This document shows, piece by piece, positions 1 to 7,438 of a stretch of DNA of 10,093 nucleotides. The stretch is taken from the NCBI GenBank assembly GCA_936931335.1, contig CAKZIH010000105.1, positions 1 to 10,093 of the forward strand. The letters are read 5' to 3'. Position 1 is the first letter of the stretch. Every line of letters starts with the position of its first letter. A model generated the notes under the pieces. It did no database searches and had not been told where the DNA came from. It was given only the letters and a program-made list of their open reading frames with translations. The position numbers were made by a program, and so were the translations under genes. Origin of the DNA: an uncultured Nostocoides sp. Lineage in GTDB: Bacteria; Actinomycetota; Actinomycetes; Actinomycetales; Dermatophilaceae.

Positions 1-1203
1 ATGGCCCTGGGCGGCACGGCAATCGGGCTGCTCGCCGCGGTCATCCTGCCCCGGATCGCCCCGGACTCGGTCTTCTCCCATTCCCCGCCGTTGCTGGCCG
101 CGCTCGCGGTGATCCTGCCCTTCGCCGTACTGCTGGACACTCTGCTCGCGGTGAGCCGGGGCCAGCACGATATGACGGCCACCGTGCTCATCGAGCGCAT
201 CGGCCGCCCGGCCGCGCAGTTGGTGCTCAGCCTGGCGGCGTGGCTGTGGTGGCCGACGGTACTCGGCGTCGGACTGGCCTGGGCGCTGCCCTATATCCCC
301 GCCCTGGCCGCGTCGACGCGCACCATCGCCGGGCTGCGAACGGGTCCCGCGGCGCCGGTCGCCCGCGGCGAGCGCCGGGAGTTTCGCTCCTTCCTGTGGT
401 CGCGCTCGATGGTCTCGATCTCCCAGATCCTCTTCGCCCGGCTGGATGTGCTGCTGCTGGCGGTACTCACCTCTCCGCGCGAGGCGGCCATCTACACCGC
501 GGCCACCCGCTTCGTGGTGGTAGCCCAACTCGTGCAGAGCTCGATCGGCACCGCGCTGGAGCCGGGGCTGGCCCGGACGGTGGCCGACGCGGACACCCGC
601 GGGCTACGCAAGCTCTATACCACCGGTACCTCCTGGTCGGTGGCCCTGGCCTGGCCGATGCTGCTCCTCGCCGCGATCACCGCGCCGTGGTGGTTGCGGG
701 TCTTCGGCAAGGAGTACACCGCGGGCGTCTCCACCGTCCTGGTGCTGACGGCCGCGATGATGCTCTCCACCGGCCTGGGCACCGTGGAATCGCTGCTCAA
801 TATGGCCGGCCGGGCCCGCAGCCTCGTCTTCTATAACCTCGGTGGCCTGGCCCTGATGATCGGCCTCGATGTGCTGCTCATCCCCCGGTATGGCGCCTTC
901 GGTGCGGCCATCGGGTGGGCGGCCACCATCGCCTTCAAGAATGTGGTCCCCGCGGTGGAGACCTACCGGCAGTTGGGAGTGCATCCCTTCTCTACCTCGT
1001 GGCTCTCCTCCGCGCTGGTCGCCCTGGTCGGGGCGGCCGGGTTCCCCTTGCTCGGTGAATCGATCGGCCGTCTGCCCGGGCTGATCGCCGGCATCGCCAT
1101 CGGCGCGGCGCTATGGCTGGTGGCCATCCGTTGGCTGCGCCGCGAGAATGCCCGCCCCCCGGGCCGGCACTCACGATCTATGGACGTCCATACACCGGCC
1201 TAG
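1..1203 (+). CDS. Polysaccharide/oligosaccharide flippase, MOP (Wzx/MATE-like) superfamily, 5' end cut by window
   Basis: This is a polytopic inner-membrane protein that probably flips lipid-linked saccharide units across the membrane for capsule or wall polysaccharide export. About ten hydrophobic segments can be seen, near residues 3-20, 30-50, 72-92, 135-158, 212-232, 244-262, 276-294, 297-315, 334-351 and 358-378. The half beginning around RSMVSISQILFARLD (135-149), where an Arg/Asp-bearing membrane segment is followed by a helix with GTALEPGLAR, is typical of the family's second six-helix lobe. The C-terminus is short, basic and cytosolic. Full-length relatives usually have more than 12 helices and well over 400 residues, so the Met at base 1 is probably internal and the first two or so helices lie left of the window. 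The substrate cannot be told from sequence. The last 25 bases also carry the promoter/palindrome of the next gene. Confidence 0.8.
   Translation: MALGGTAIGLLAAVILPRIAPDSVFSHSPPLLAALAVILPFAVLLDTLLAVSRGQHDMTATVLIERIGRPAAQLVLSLAAWLWWPTVLGVGLAWALPYIPALAASTRTIAGLRTGPAAPVARGERREFRSFLWSRSMVSISQILFARLDVLLLAVLTSPREAAIYTAATRFVVVAQLVQSSIGTALEPGLARTVADADTRGLRKLYTTGTSWSVALAWPMLLLAAITAPWWLRVFGKEYTAGVSTVLVLTAAMMLSTGLGTVESLLNMAGRARSLVFYNLGGLALMIGLDVLLIPRYGAFGAAIGWAATIAFKNVVPAVETYRQLGVHPFSTSWLSSALVALVGAAGFPLLGESIGRLPGLIAGIAIGAALWLVAIRWLRRENARPPGRHSRSMDVHTPA
1179..1192. promoter_or_regulatory. 14-bp perfect palindrome, candidate MarR operator
   Basis: TATGGACGTCCATA reads the same on both strands. It lies in the last codons of the flippase gene, 21 bases before the GTG of the MarR gene and where the -35 region of the proposed promoter would fall. 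MarR dimers bind near-palindromic sites of roughly this size and commonly repress their own gene, so an autoregulatory operator is the natural reading. That reading is inferred from position and symmetry only. Confidence 0.45.
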
Positions 1204-1206
1204 ACT
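1201..1206 (+). promoter_or_regulatory. -10 box (TAGACT) of a probable leaderless promoter for the MarR gene
   Basis: TAGACT fits the actinobacterial -10 pattern TANNNT. Its TAG is also the stop codon of the flippase. The GTG start of the MarR gene follows after 6 bases, so transcription would begin at the start codon. No good -35 hexamer is visible, and no clear Shine-Dalgarno sequence is positioned for this start. Confidence 0.45.
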
Positions 1207-1212
1207 GGGGCG

Positions 1213-1713
1213 GTGAGCAAGCCGGACCCGGGCGACCCGATCGCCGAAGCGCGCCGGTTGTGGACCGAGCACGGTTGGGCCGAGGCCGCGGGCGGGATGG
1301 CGGCGGTCACCTCGCTGATGCGGGCTCAAGCCATCGTGCTACGCCGGGTCGAAAATGCCTTGCGGCCACTGGGCATCACCTTCGCCCGGTATGAGGTGCT
1401 GATGCTCCTGCTCTTTTCGCGCCGCGGCTCCCTGCCAATGTCGCTGATCGGTCAGCGGCTGCAGGTCCACCAGACCAGCGTCACCAATGCCGTGGACCGG
1501 CTCGAGGCGGCCGGACTGGTGCGCCGGGCACCACATCCCGCGGATCGCCGCGCCACCTTGGTGCACCTGACGCCGGCCGGGCGCGAACTGGCCGACAAGG
1601 CGACCGAGGTGCTCAACCGGGATGTCTTCGACGAGCCTGGGTTGGCCGCGTCCGATGTCGACGACGTGGTCGCCATCCTGGCTCGAATGCGCAGCGACGC
1701 CGGAGACTTCTGA
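1213..1713 (+). CDS. MarR-family winged-helix transcriptional regulator
   Basis: This 166-residue DNA-binding repressor or activator is of normal MarR length. An N-terminal helix (28-55) is followed by the winged-helix core. The recognition helix lies around HQTSVTNAVDRLEAAGLVRR (86-105), and the wing contains the diagnostic PADRRATLVHLTPAGREL (109-126). C-terminal helices form the dimer interface. The start is a GTG; the upstream stretch PIAEARRLW..HGW is, from memory, common to an actinobacterial MarR subgroup, which favours this start over the internal ATG at residue 29. It begins 9 bases after the flippase stop but probably has its own leaderless promoter and palindrome. MarR ligands are usually small aromatic or phenolic compounds or oxidants; the ligand here is unknown. 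The gene faces the convergent CoA-transferase gene 102 bp downstream. Confidence 0.92.
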   Translation: MSKPDPGDPIAEARRLWTEHGWAEAAGGMAAVTSLMRAQAIVLRRVENALRPLGITFARYEVLMLLLFSRRGSLPMSLIGQRLQVHQTSVTNAVDRLEAAGLVRRAPHPADRRATLVHLTPAGRELADKATEVLNRDVFDEPGLAASDVDDVVAILARMRSDAGDF

Positions 1714-1740
1714 GCCGGTCAGTGCCCCGCTCACTTTCGT

Positions 1741-1771
1741 GACGGCCCATGGGGTCGCCGCGCTGGCCGTC
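1741..1771. terminator. Possible hairpin between convergent genes
   Basis: GACGGCC (1741-1747) and GGCCGTC (1765-1771) can pair over 7 bp with a 17-base loop. This is the only clear inverted repeat I found in the 102-bp gap between the convergent MarR and CoA-transferase genes, where termination from both sides would be expected. There is no T-tract on either strand, so it would be a non-canonical terminator at best. Confidence 0.25.
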
Positions 1772-1815
1772 CGGCAGTGGTCGGTCGGGTCGAGTTCATC
1801 CGCTACTGCGGGGTG

Positions 1816-2958
1816 TCAGGCCGGCTGGTCGGTCTGCGCGATGACGCCGGCGGCCAGCAGGGCCGCGATGCGATCGGCGTCGATGCCCCGGGCGCGCAGC
1901 GTGGCGAGCGTATCCGCGCCTGCCGGCCGCGGTGGGGTGGGCGTCGGCGGCGTGCTCACCGAGAAGCGCGGGGCGACCCTGGGCTGCGCACGACCGGCCA
2001 GGTCTGCGAACGACCCGCGGGCGCGCAGGTGCGGATGCTCCGGCGCCTCCGCGAGGGAGAGCACCGGTGCGACGCAGGCGTCGCTGCCCTCGAAGATGGC
2101 GGCCCACTCGTCGCGGGTCCGGGTACGAAAGACCCGCTCGTATGCGGCGCGCTGCTCGGCATACCCCTGGGGGTCGTATTGCCCTCGGGCGAAGCGCACG
2201 CCGAGGATCTCGTTCAGCTGCGCCCAAAACTGCGGCTCGAGCGCGCCGACGGCGACCCACCGGCCGTCCGCGCATTCATAGGTGTCATAGCAGGGCAGGC
2301 CGCCGTCGAGCAGGTTGACCCCGCGCTGGTCACGCCATTCGCCGGCGGCGTGCATCTCATAGAACATGGTGGCCAGGTAGGCGGCCCCGTCGACCATCGC
2401 CGCGTCGACCACCTGGCCCTGCCCGGTGGTGTCGCGCACGCGCAGCGCGGCCAGCACGCCGATGACCAGCGGCATACTGCCGCCGGCGAAATCGGCGAGC
2501 AGATTGACCGGAGCCATGGGCTTGCCGGCGGGGCCGCACAGGTGCAGTGCCCCGGTGATCGCGGCATAGGTGATGTCATGGCCGGCCCGGGCGGCCCACG
2601 GCCCGTCTTGTCCCCAGCCGGTCATCCGTCCATAGACCAGGCCCGGGTGGGCGGCCAAGCACTCCCGCGGCCCGAGCCCGAGGCGCTCCATTACCCCCGG
2701 CCGGAAGCCTTCGAGCAGGATGTCGCTGTCCGCGATCAACTCTCGGACGACCGTGATGGCCTCGGGGTGCTTGAGATCGATGGTGATGCTCGGCCGTGAG
2801 CGAGTCATTGCCGCGACGAGGTCCATGGCCGGCGATCCGTGGGCGCGGTCGACCCGGACCACCTGCGCGCCCAGGTCCGCGAGCAGCATCGCCGCGAAGG
2901 GAACCGGGCCGAGGCCGGCGAACTCCAGGACTCGGACGCCCGCGAGCGGACCGCTCAC
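1816..2958 (-). CDS. Family III CoA-transferase, alpha-methylacyl-CoA racemase-like (CaiB/BaiF)
   Basis: The product (380 aa) belongs to the CaiB/BaiF family, and its residues point to the alpha-methylacyl-CoA racemase (MCR/AMACR) branch, which epimerises 2-methyl-branched acyl-CoA during branched fatty acid or sterol side-chain breakdown. The N-terminus LAGVRVLEFAGLGPVPFAAM (5-24) and DLGAQVVRVDR (28-38) form the CoA-binding Rossmann part. The MCR catalytic residues are all visible: His127 in GHDITY, Asp156 in NLLADFAGGSM and Glu241 in GALEPQFW. They match His126, Asp156 and Glu241 of the M. tuberculosis enzyme as I recall it. The length is normal, and the C-terminus around 352-380 is complete. 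The GTG start overlaps the stop of the upstream response regulator gene (GTGA), indicating translational coupling. The substrate cannot be read from sequence; a formyl- or other CoA-transferase is less likely given the His/Asp/Glu set. Confidence 0.9.
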   Translation of the reverse strand: MSGPLAGVRVLEFAGLGPVPFAAMLLADLGAQVVRVDRAHGSPAMDLVAAMTRSRPSITIDLKHPEAITVVRELIADSDILLEGFRPGVMERLGLGPRECLAAHPGLVYGRMTGWGQDGPWAARAGHDITYAAITGALHLCGPAGKPMAPVNLLADFAGGSMPLVIGVLAALRVRDTTGQGQVVDAAMVDGAAYLATMFYEMHAAGEWRDQRGVNLLDGGLPCYDTYECADGRWVAVGALEPQFWAQLNEILGVRFARGQYDPQGYAEQRAAYERVFRTRTRDEWAAIFEGSDACVAPVLSLAEAPEHPHLRARGSFADLAGRAQPRVAPRFSVSTPPTPTPPRPAGADTLATLRARGIDADRIAALLAAGVIAQTDQPA

Positions 2959-3629
2959 GGAATGTCGCGGCGCACGGCGGATACGTCGGCGTCCTTGGGC
3001 GCCATACCGTGCTCAAGGCCCCAGAGCACCGCCTGGGTGCGGCTGTTGACCCCCATGGTGCGATAAGCGGCGCGGATATACGCCTTGACCGAGTTGGCGG
3101 TCAGATAGGTGCGGGCGGCGATGTCCTTATTGCTCAGTCCGCAAGTGATGAGCGAGATGATCTCGGCCTGCCGCGGGGTGAGCCCCTCGGCGCGGCCTGG
3201 CCAGTCCTTGGTGGGCGCGGGGTTCTTGACCTCGATGACGCCCAGCGGTGGCGCGCAACGATGCATCTGGAAGAGCGCCTCGGCGAGGGCCGGTGCGTCC
3301 ATAGACTTGGGCAAGGCGGCGCTGATCCCCCGATCCCGGGCGGCATTCACCATCTCGTCGGTGAGGGTCCAGGTAAACAAGACCACTTGACCTACCTGGG
3401 GGTTCTCCACCAGATCGTCCAGATCCTTGCCGCTGAGATCGGTCTTTGTATAGGTGTCGTAGAGGGCGATATCGACCCTCTCCCGTACGGGTGAGCCGGA
3501 CTCCAACTCCACGACATGCACCAAATGGTCGAAGGGTTTGAGCATGGCTTTGACCCCCCGCACGATGAGTTCGTGATCGTTGATGATGGCCACGCGCGGG
3601 ACGCCCTGGGAGGAGGATCGCTCGGTCAC
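2955..3629 (-). CDS. LuxR/NarL-type response regulator (orphan), 224 aa
   Basis: This is a cytosolic two-component-type transcription factor. The receiver domain (about 11-125) begins PRVAIINDHELIVRGVKAML. It has acidic-site Asp18, phospho-acceptor Asp58 in IALYD, Thr86 in LFTWT and Lys108 in LPKS. The C-terminal LuxR helix-turn-helix (about 148-208) contains LTPRQAEIISLITCGLSNKD and a recognition helix around TANSVKAYIRAAYRTMGVNS. Numbering is from the GTG at 3629. I chose that start because TATCTT lies exactly 7 bases upstream, which would give a leaderless mRNA, and because the length then suits the family. An in-frame GTG at 3680, preceded by AAGAGAG, would add 17 residues of non-domain sequence and is the alternative. 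No histidine kinase gene is in the window, so it is an orphan here. It is the first gene of a two-gene unit with the CoA-transferase and diverges from fumC. Confidence 0.88.
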   Translation of the reverse strand: MTERSSSQGVPRVAIINDHELIVRGVKAMLKPFDHLVHVVELESGSPVRERVDIALYDTYTKTDLSGKDLDDLVENPQVGQVVLFTWTLTDEMVNAARDRGISAALPKSMDAPALAEALFQMHRCAPPLGVIEVKNPAPTKDWPGRAEGLTPRQAEIISLITCGLSNKDIAARTYLTANSVKAYIRAAYRTMGVNSRTQAVLWGLEHGMAPKDADVSAVRRDIP

Positions 3630-3636
3630 AGCAGTC

Positions 3637-3642
3637 AAGATA
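3637..3642 (-). promoter_or_regulatory. -10 box (TATCTT) of a probable leaderless promoter for the response regulator gene
   Basis: On the minus strand TATCTT matches TANNNT and is followed by 7 bases (GACTGCT) and then the GTG at 3629. The spacing is what a leaderless transcript needs. The upstream region holds an inverted repeat rather than a recognisable -35 hexamer, suggesting an activator- or repressor-dependent promoter. Confidence 0.4.
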
Positions 3643-3644
3643 CT

Positions 3645-3665
3645 GTGCTCACCCTCCCCGAGCAC
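3645..3665. promoter_or_regulatory. Interrupted dyad GTGCTC-N9-GAGCAC, candidate operator
   Basis: Perfect 6-base arms at 3645-3650 and 3660-3665 are separated by 9 bases. The dyad begins 3 bases upstream of the proposed -10 box of the response regulator gene and so covers its -35 zone. This is a plausible site for autoregulation by the regulator or control by another dimeric protein. It lies 116 bases from the fumC start, so an effect on fumC is less likely. Confidence 0.4.
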
Positions 3666-3767
3666 GTACAATGCCGGCACTCTGGACTCTCTTAGCGTCT
3701 ATGTCGCGGTCTCCATCGCGGCCGGCACCGACCCGCGCCTTACCGCCGCAGTCGACCTCCGCGCTCG

Positions 3768-3773
3768 TAAGCT
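3768..3773 (+). promoter_or_regulatory. -10 box (TAAGCT) of a possible leaderless promoter for fumC
   Basis: TAAGCT fits TANNNT and is followed by 7 bases (CGAAACC) and the fumC ATG at 3781. No Shine-Dalgarno sequence precedes that ATG, which agrees with a leaderless mRNA. No -35 hexamer is seen at the right spacing. A second -10-like box, TACAAT at 3667-3672, could instead give a transcript with a leader of about 100 bases. Confidence 0.35.
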
Positions 3774-3780
3774 CGAAACC

Positions 3781-5184
<1,404 letters not shown>

Positions 5185-5188
5185 GCGT

Positions 5189-6049
5189 TTAGAAAACCGG
5201 CTTGCCGCCGGTTACGCCGATGACGGTGCCGGAGACATAGCTGGCTTCCACCGAGGCGAGGAAGACATATGCCGCGGCCACCTCGATCGGGTGTCCGGCG
5301 CGGCCCAGCGGGGTGTCGCTGCCGAAGCCCTCGACCTTGTCCGCGGCCATGGTGGCGGGGATGAGCGGGGTCCAGATGGGGCCCGGGGCGACCGCGTTGA
5401 CCCGGATGCCCTTGTCGCCCAGTTCAGCCGCAAGGTTGACCACGAGGTTATTGAGCGCGGCCTTGGTGGCGGCATAGTCGAGCAGGTGGTCGGTGGGCGA
5501 ATAGGCCTGCACCGAGGTGGTGACGATGATCGCCGCGCCCTCGGACATCTGCTCGGATACCTGCTGGATCAGCCAGAACGGCGAGAACACATTGGTGGCG
5601 AAGGTGCGCTCAATCTGCTCGGCCGGGAAGTCGGCCAGCGCGTCGTGCGTCATTTGGTATGCCGCATTGCACACCAGCACATCGATCCCGCCGAGGGCGG
5701 CGGTGGCCTGCTTGGCCAGGTCGACATTGGCCTCGTGGGTGCGCAGGTCACCGGGGAAGAGGTGGCAGGTGCCGCCGGCCTTCTTTACGGCCGCGGCGGT
5801 CGCCTCGGCGTCCTCCTGCTCCTGGGGGAGATGACCGATGGCGACCTCGGCGCCCTCCTTGGCGAAGGCGATGGCGATGGCGCGGCCGATCCCGGAGTCG
5901 GCACCGGTGATCAGCGCGCGCTTGCCGGGCAGCCGGTCGCGGCCGGTCCAGGAGTCCTCACCGTGGTCGGGGGTGGGCTCGAGCTGGGCGACGGTGCCGG
6001 GCCACTCCTGCTCCTGGGCGGGGACATCGGACAGGTCGGGACGAGACAT
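5189..6049 (-). CDS. NAD(P)-dependent short-chain dehydrogenase/reductase, stress-type (YhxD/GSP39-like)
   Basis: This is a 286-residue classical SDR with a roughly 40-residue N-terminal tail (PDLSDVPAQEQEWPGTVAQL...) before the Rossmann fold, the layout seen in general-stress and ribitol/glucose-dehydrogenase-like SDRs. The cofactor motif is TGADSGIG (48-55) and the adenine-side NAA motif is at 128-130. The catalytic tetrad is Asn153, Ser179, Tyr192 and Lys196 in YAATK. The C-terminus ends VTGGKPVF, typical of this subgroup. The ATG is preceded by GAAAGG with 5 bases spacing, a good ribosome binding site. It lies 150 bp downstream of the antiporter gene on the same strand, with an 18-bp palindrome in between, so it may have its own regulated promoter. 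An intrinsic-type terminator overlaps its 3' end. The substrate is not predictable; a sugar, polyol or aldehyde is likely. Confidence 0.9.
   Translation of the reverse strand: MSRPDLSDVPAQEQEWPGTVAQLEPTPDHGEDSWTGRDRLPGKRALITGADSGIGRAIAIAFAKEGAEVAIGHLPQEQEDAEATAAAVKKAGGTCHLFPGDLRTHEANVDLAKQATAALGGIDVLVCNAAYQMTHDALADFPAEQIERTFATNVFSPFWLIQQVSEQMSEGAAIIVTTSVQAYSPTDHLLDYAATKAALNNLVVNLAAELGDKGIRVNAVAPGPIWTPLIPATMAADKVEGFGSDTPLGRAGHPIEVAAAYVFLASVEASYVSGTVIGVTGGKPVF
5190..5213 (-). terminator. Intrinsic terminator at the 3' end of the SDR gene
   Basis: On the minus strand AACCGGC (5213-5207) pairs perfectly with GCCGGTT (5201-5195) across a 5-base loop and runs into TTTTCTAA, a short T-tract. The hairpin sits in the last codons of the SDR gene and the T-tract runs into its stop. 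On the plus strand the same hairpin lies 10 bases after the fumC stop but lacks a T-tract, so it may stop fumC transcripts less well. Confidence 0.55.
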
Positions 6050-6137
6050 GGGGGCCTTTCTGGGCGAGATGGCCGGCGCTGGGTGCGTCCGGCCGAAAAG
6101 AACCTCTCCAGCCTAGGGATCGGACGGCGTCGGGCAC

Positions 6138-6155
6138 CGCACCCCATGGGGTGCG
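6138..6155. promoter_or_regulatory. 18-bp perfect palindrome upstream of the SDR gene
   Basis: CGCACCCCATGGGGTGCG is a perfect, loopless 18-bp palindrome, 88 bases before the SDR ATG and 45 bases after the antiporter stop. A loopless palindrome is a poor RNA hairpin, so a binding site for a dimeric regulator is the better reading. No -35/-10 pair is convincing nearby; TAGGCT (minus strand, about 6111-6116) is a weak -10 candidate. Confidence 0.45.
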
Positions 6156-6199
6156 ATACCGGGCAGACCGCTGGGGGGCGGGGGCACCCGGCATACCGG

Positions 6200-7288
6200 C
6201 TAGGGGACGGCGGAGAGGAAAACGAAGGCCGCCAGGATCAGCAGGTGGAGCACGCCCTGCAAGCGGGTGGCCCGGCCCGGGACGATGGTCAGCGCGCCGA
6301 CCACGGCGGTGATGCCGAGCAGGACCAGGTGCACCGGCCCCAGACCCAGATTGAGATCCAGATCGGTGAAGACGGTGAGCAGCGCGATCACCGGGATGGT
6401 CAGCCCGATGCTGGCGATCGCGGAGCCGTAACCGAGGTTGAGGCTGATTTGCACCCGGTTGCGCTGCGCATTGCGGGCGGCCGCGATGGTTTCCGGGAGC
6501 AGCACGAGGAGGGCGATGACCACGCCGACCACGGCGTTGGGGAGGCCGGCCGATTCCACCGCACTCTCGATCGCCGGCGAACCGACCTTGGCCAGTCCGA
6601 CGACCGCGACGAGCGCGACCAGGAGCAACCCCAGGGACAGGTATGTCGTCTGGTTGCTCGGCGGGTCGGCGTGTTCGTCTTCCTCGATCGGGGAGCCGTC
6701 CGCGTGCACCGGCAGGAAGAAGTCCCGGTGGCGCACGGTCTGGGTGAGGATGAAGGTGGCCCACAGGACGAGCGAGGCGATCGCCGCGAAGCCCAGCTGA
6801 GACCCGGTGTAGCGCCCGCCGGATTCGGACCGGGTGAAGGCCGGCAGCACCATGGTCAGCGTGGTCAGGGTGAGCACGGTGGCCAGGGCGGCGCCGGTGC
6901 CTTCGGCATTGAAATAGGCCAGGCCACGGCGCATACCGGCCACCAGCAGGGAGAGACCGACGATCCCATTGGCGGTGATCATCACCGCAGCAAAGACGGT
7001 GTCCCGGGCGAGGGTGTCGGCGCCTGGGCCGCCGGCCGACATGAGCATGATGATCAGACCCACCTCGATGACCGTCACCGCGAGCGCGAGGATCAGCGAC
7101 CCGAACGGCTCCCCCACCTTGTGCGCCACGGTCTCGGCGTGCTGGACCGCGGCCAGGATGGCGCCCGCGGTGAACACCGCGACGGCGATCATCACCAGGG
7201 CCGGCAGATCCTTGCGCCCCCAGGTCAGCGCCAGGAGTATCACCGCCAGAATCGGCACGAATGTCGTCCACCGAGTCAGCACGCGCAT
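6200..7288 (-). CDS. chaA: ChaA-type Ca2+(Na+)/H+ antiporter
   Basis: This is a 362-residue integral membrane cation/proton exchanger of the CaCA superfamily, extruding Ca2+ or Na+ (possibly K+) in exchange for H+. It is built as two inverted five- to six-helix halves. The first ion-binding repeat is GEPFGSLILALAVTVIEVG (59-77) with Glu75. The second is LLPETIAAARNAQRNRVQIS (263-282) with Glu266, followed by NLGYGSAIASIGLTIPV. The loop between the halves carries an acidic stretch PIEEDEHADPP (200-210), as expected for the regulatory loop in this family. Length and topology are complete, from an N-terminal helix (10-22) to a C-terminal helix (344-360). The ATG has GAAAGG 8 bases upstream. Upstream lie a 17-bp tandem repeat and a long hairpin; downstream is the SDR gene. 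The family call is firm; the ion preference is not visible in sequence. Confidence 0.9.
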   Translation of the reverse strand: MRVLTRWTTFVPILAVILLALTWGRKDLPALVMIAVAVFTAGAILAAVQHAETVAHKVGEPFGSLILALAVTVIEVGLIIMLMSAGGPGADTLARDTVFAAVMITANGIVGLSLLVAGMRRGLAYFNAEGTGAALATVLTLTTLTMVLPAFTRSESGGRYTGSQLGFAAIASLVLWATFILTQTVRHRDFFLPVHADGSPIEEDEHADPPSNQTTYLSLGLLLVALVAVVGLAKVGSPAIESAVESAGLPNAVVGVVIALLVLLPETIAAARNAQRNRVQISLNLGYGSAIASIGLTIPVIALLTVFTDLDLNLGLGPVHLVLLGITAVVGALTIVPGRATRLQGVLHLLILAAFVFLSAVP

Positions 7289-7345
7289 ACCCCGATCCTT
7301 TCACCCCAGGTCAGCCGCCCGCGGATCGCGGCGAACCCGCATTTG

Positions 7346-7379
7346 CCGGGCAGCGGTCTCGTCCGGGCAGCGGTCTCGT
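7346..7379. repeat. Two perfect tandem copies of a 17-bp unit upstream of chaA
   Basis: CCGGGCAGCGGTCTCGT occurs at 7346-7362 and again immediately at 7363-7379, followed by a partial third copy start (TCGGGC). The array lies 58-91 bases upstream of the chaA ATG in the promoter region, so it could be a pair of regulator sites. A recent replication-slippage duplication is equally possible. Confidence 0.6.
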
Positions 7380-7387
7380 TCGGGCTG

Positions 7388-7433
7388 ATCGATGAGCAAG
7401 AACGTCGTCAGGGCGACGGGATTGCTCATCGAT
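7388..7433 (-). terminator. Long hairpin just after the permease stop, candidate non-canonical terminator
   Basis: ATCGATGAGCAA (7388-7399) and TTGCTCATCGAT (7422-7433) form a perfect 12-bp stem. Inside it, after a 3x3 internal loop, CGTCG (7403-7407) pairs with CGACG (7414-7418) around a 6-base loop. On the minus strand it begins 5 bases after the permease stop. No T-tract follows, so it would be an L-shaped actinobacterial-type terminator or an mRNA 3' stabiliser. A role in the chaA leader is also possible. Confidence 0.45.
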
Positions 7434-7438
7434 GCCCC

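Noticed and set aside
1777..2799. A 340-codon open frame opposite the CoA-transferase gene
   Set aside because: It is antisense to a gene with conserved catalytic residues and shows no domain of its own.
3580..3780. N-terminal extension of the fumarase frame
   Set aside because: The extra residues overlap the regulator gene and its promoter and do not resemble any fumarase N-terminus; the family start aligns at 3781.
6156..6175. AGACCGCTG shared between the SDR upstream region and, on the other strand, the chaA tandem repeat
   Set aside because: A 9-base match in opposite orientation in GC-rich DNA is too weak to claim a shared operator.
7289..7438. yybP-ykoY-type (Mn2+) riboswitch upstream of the antiporter
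   Set aside because: Such riboswitches precede some cation exporters, but the conserved internal-loop sequences of that class could not be found in this leader.
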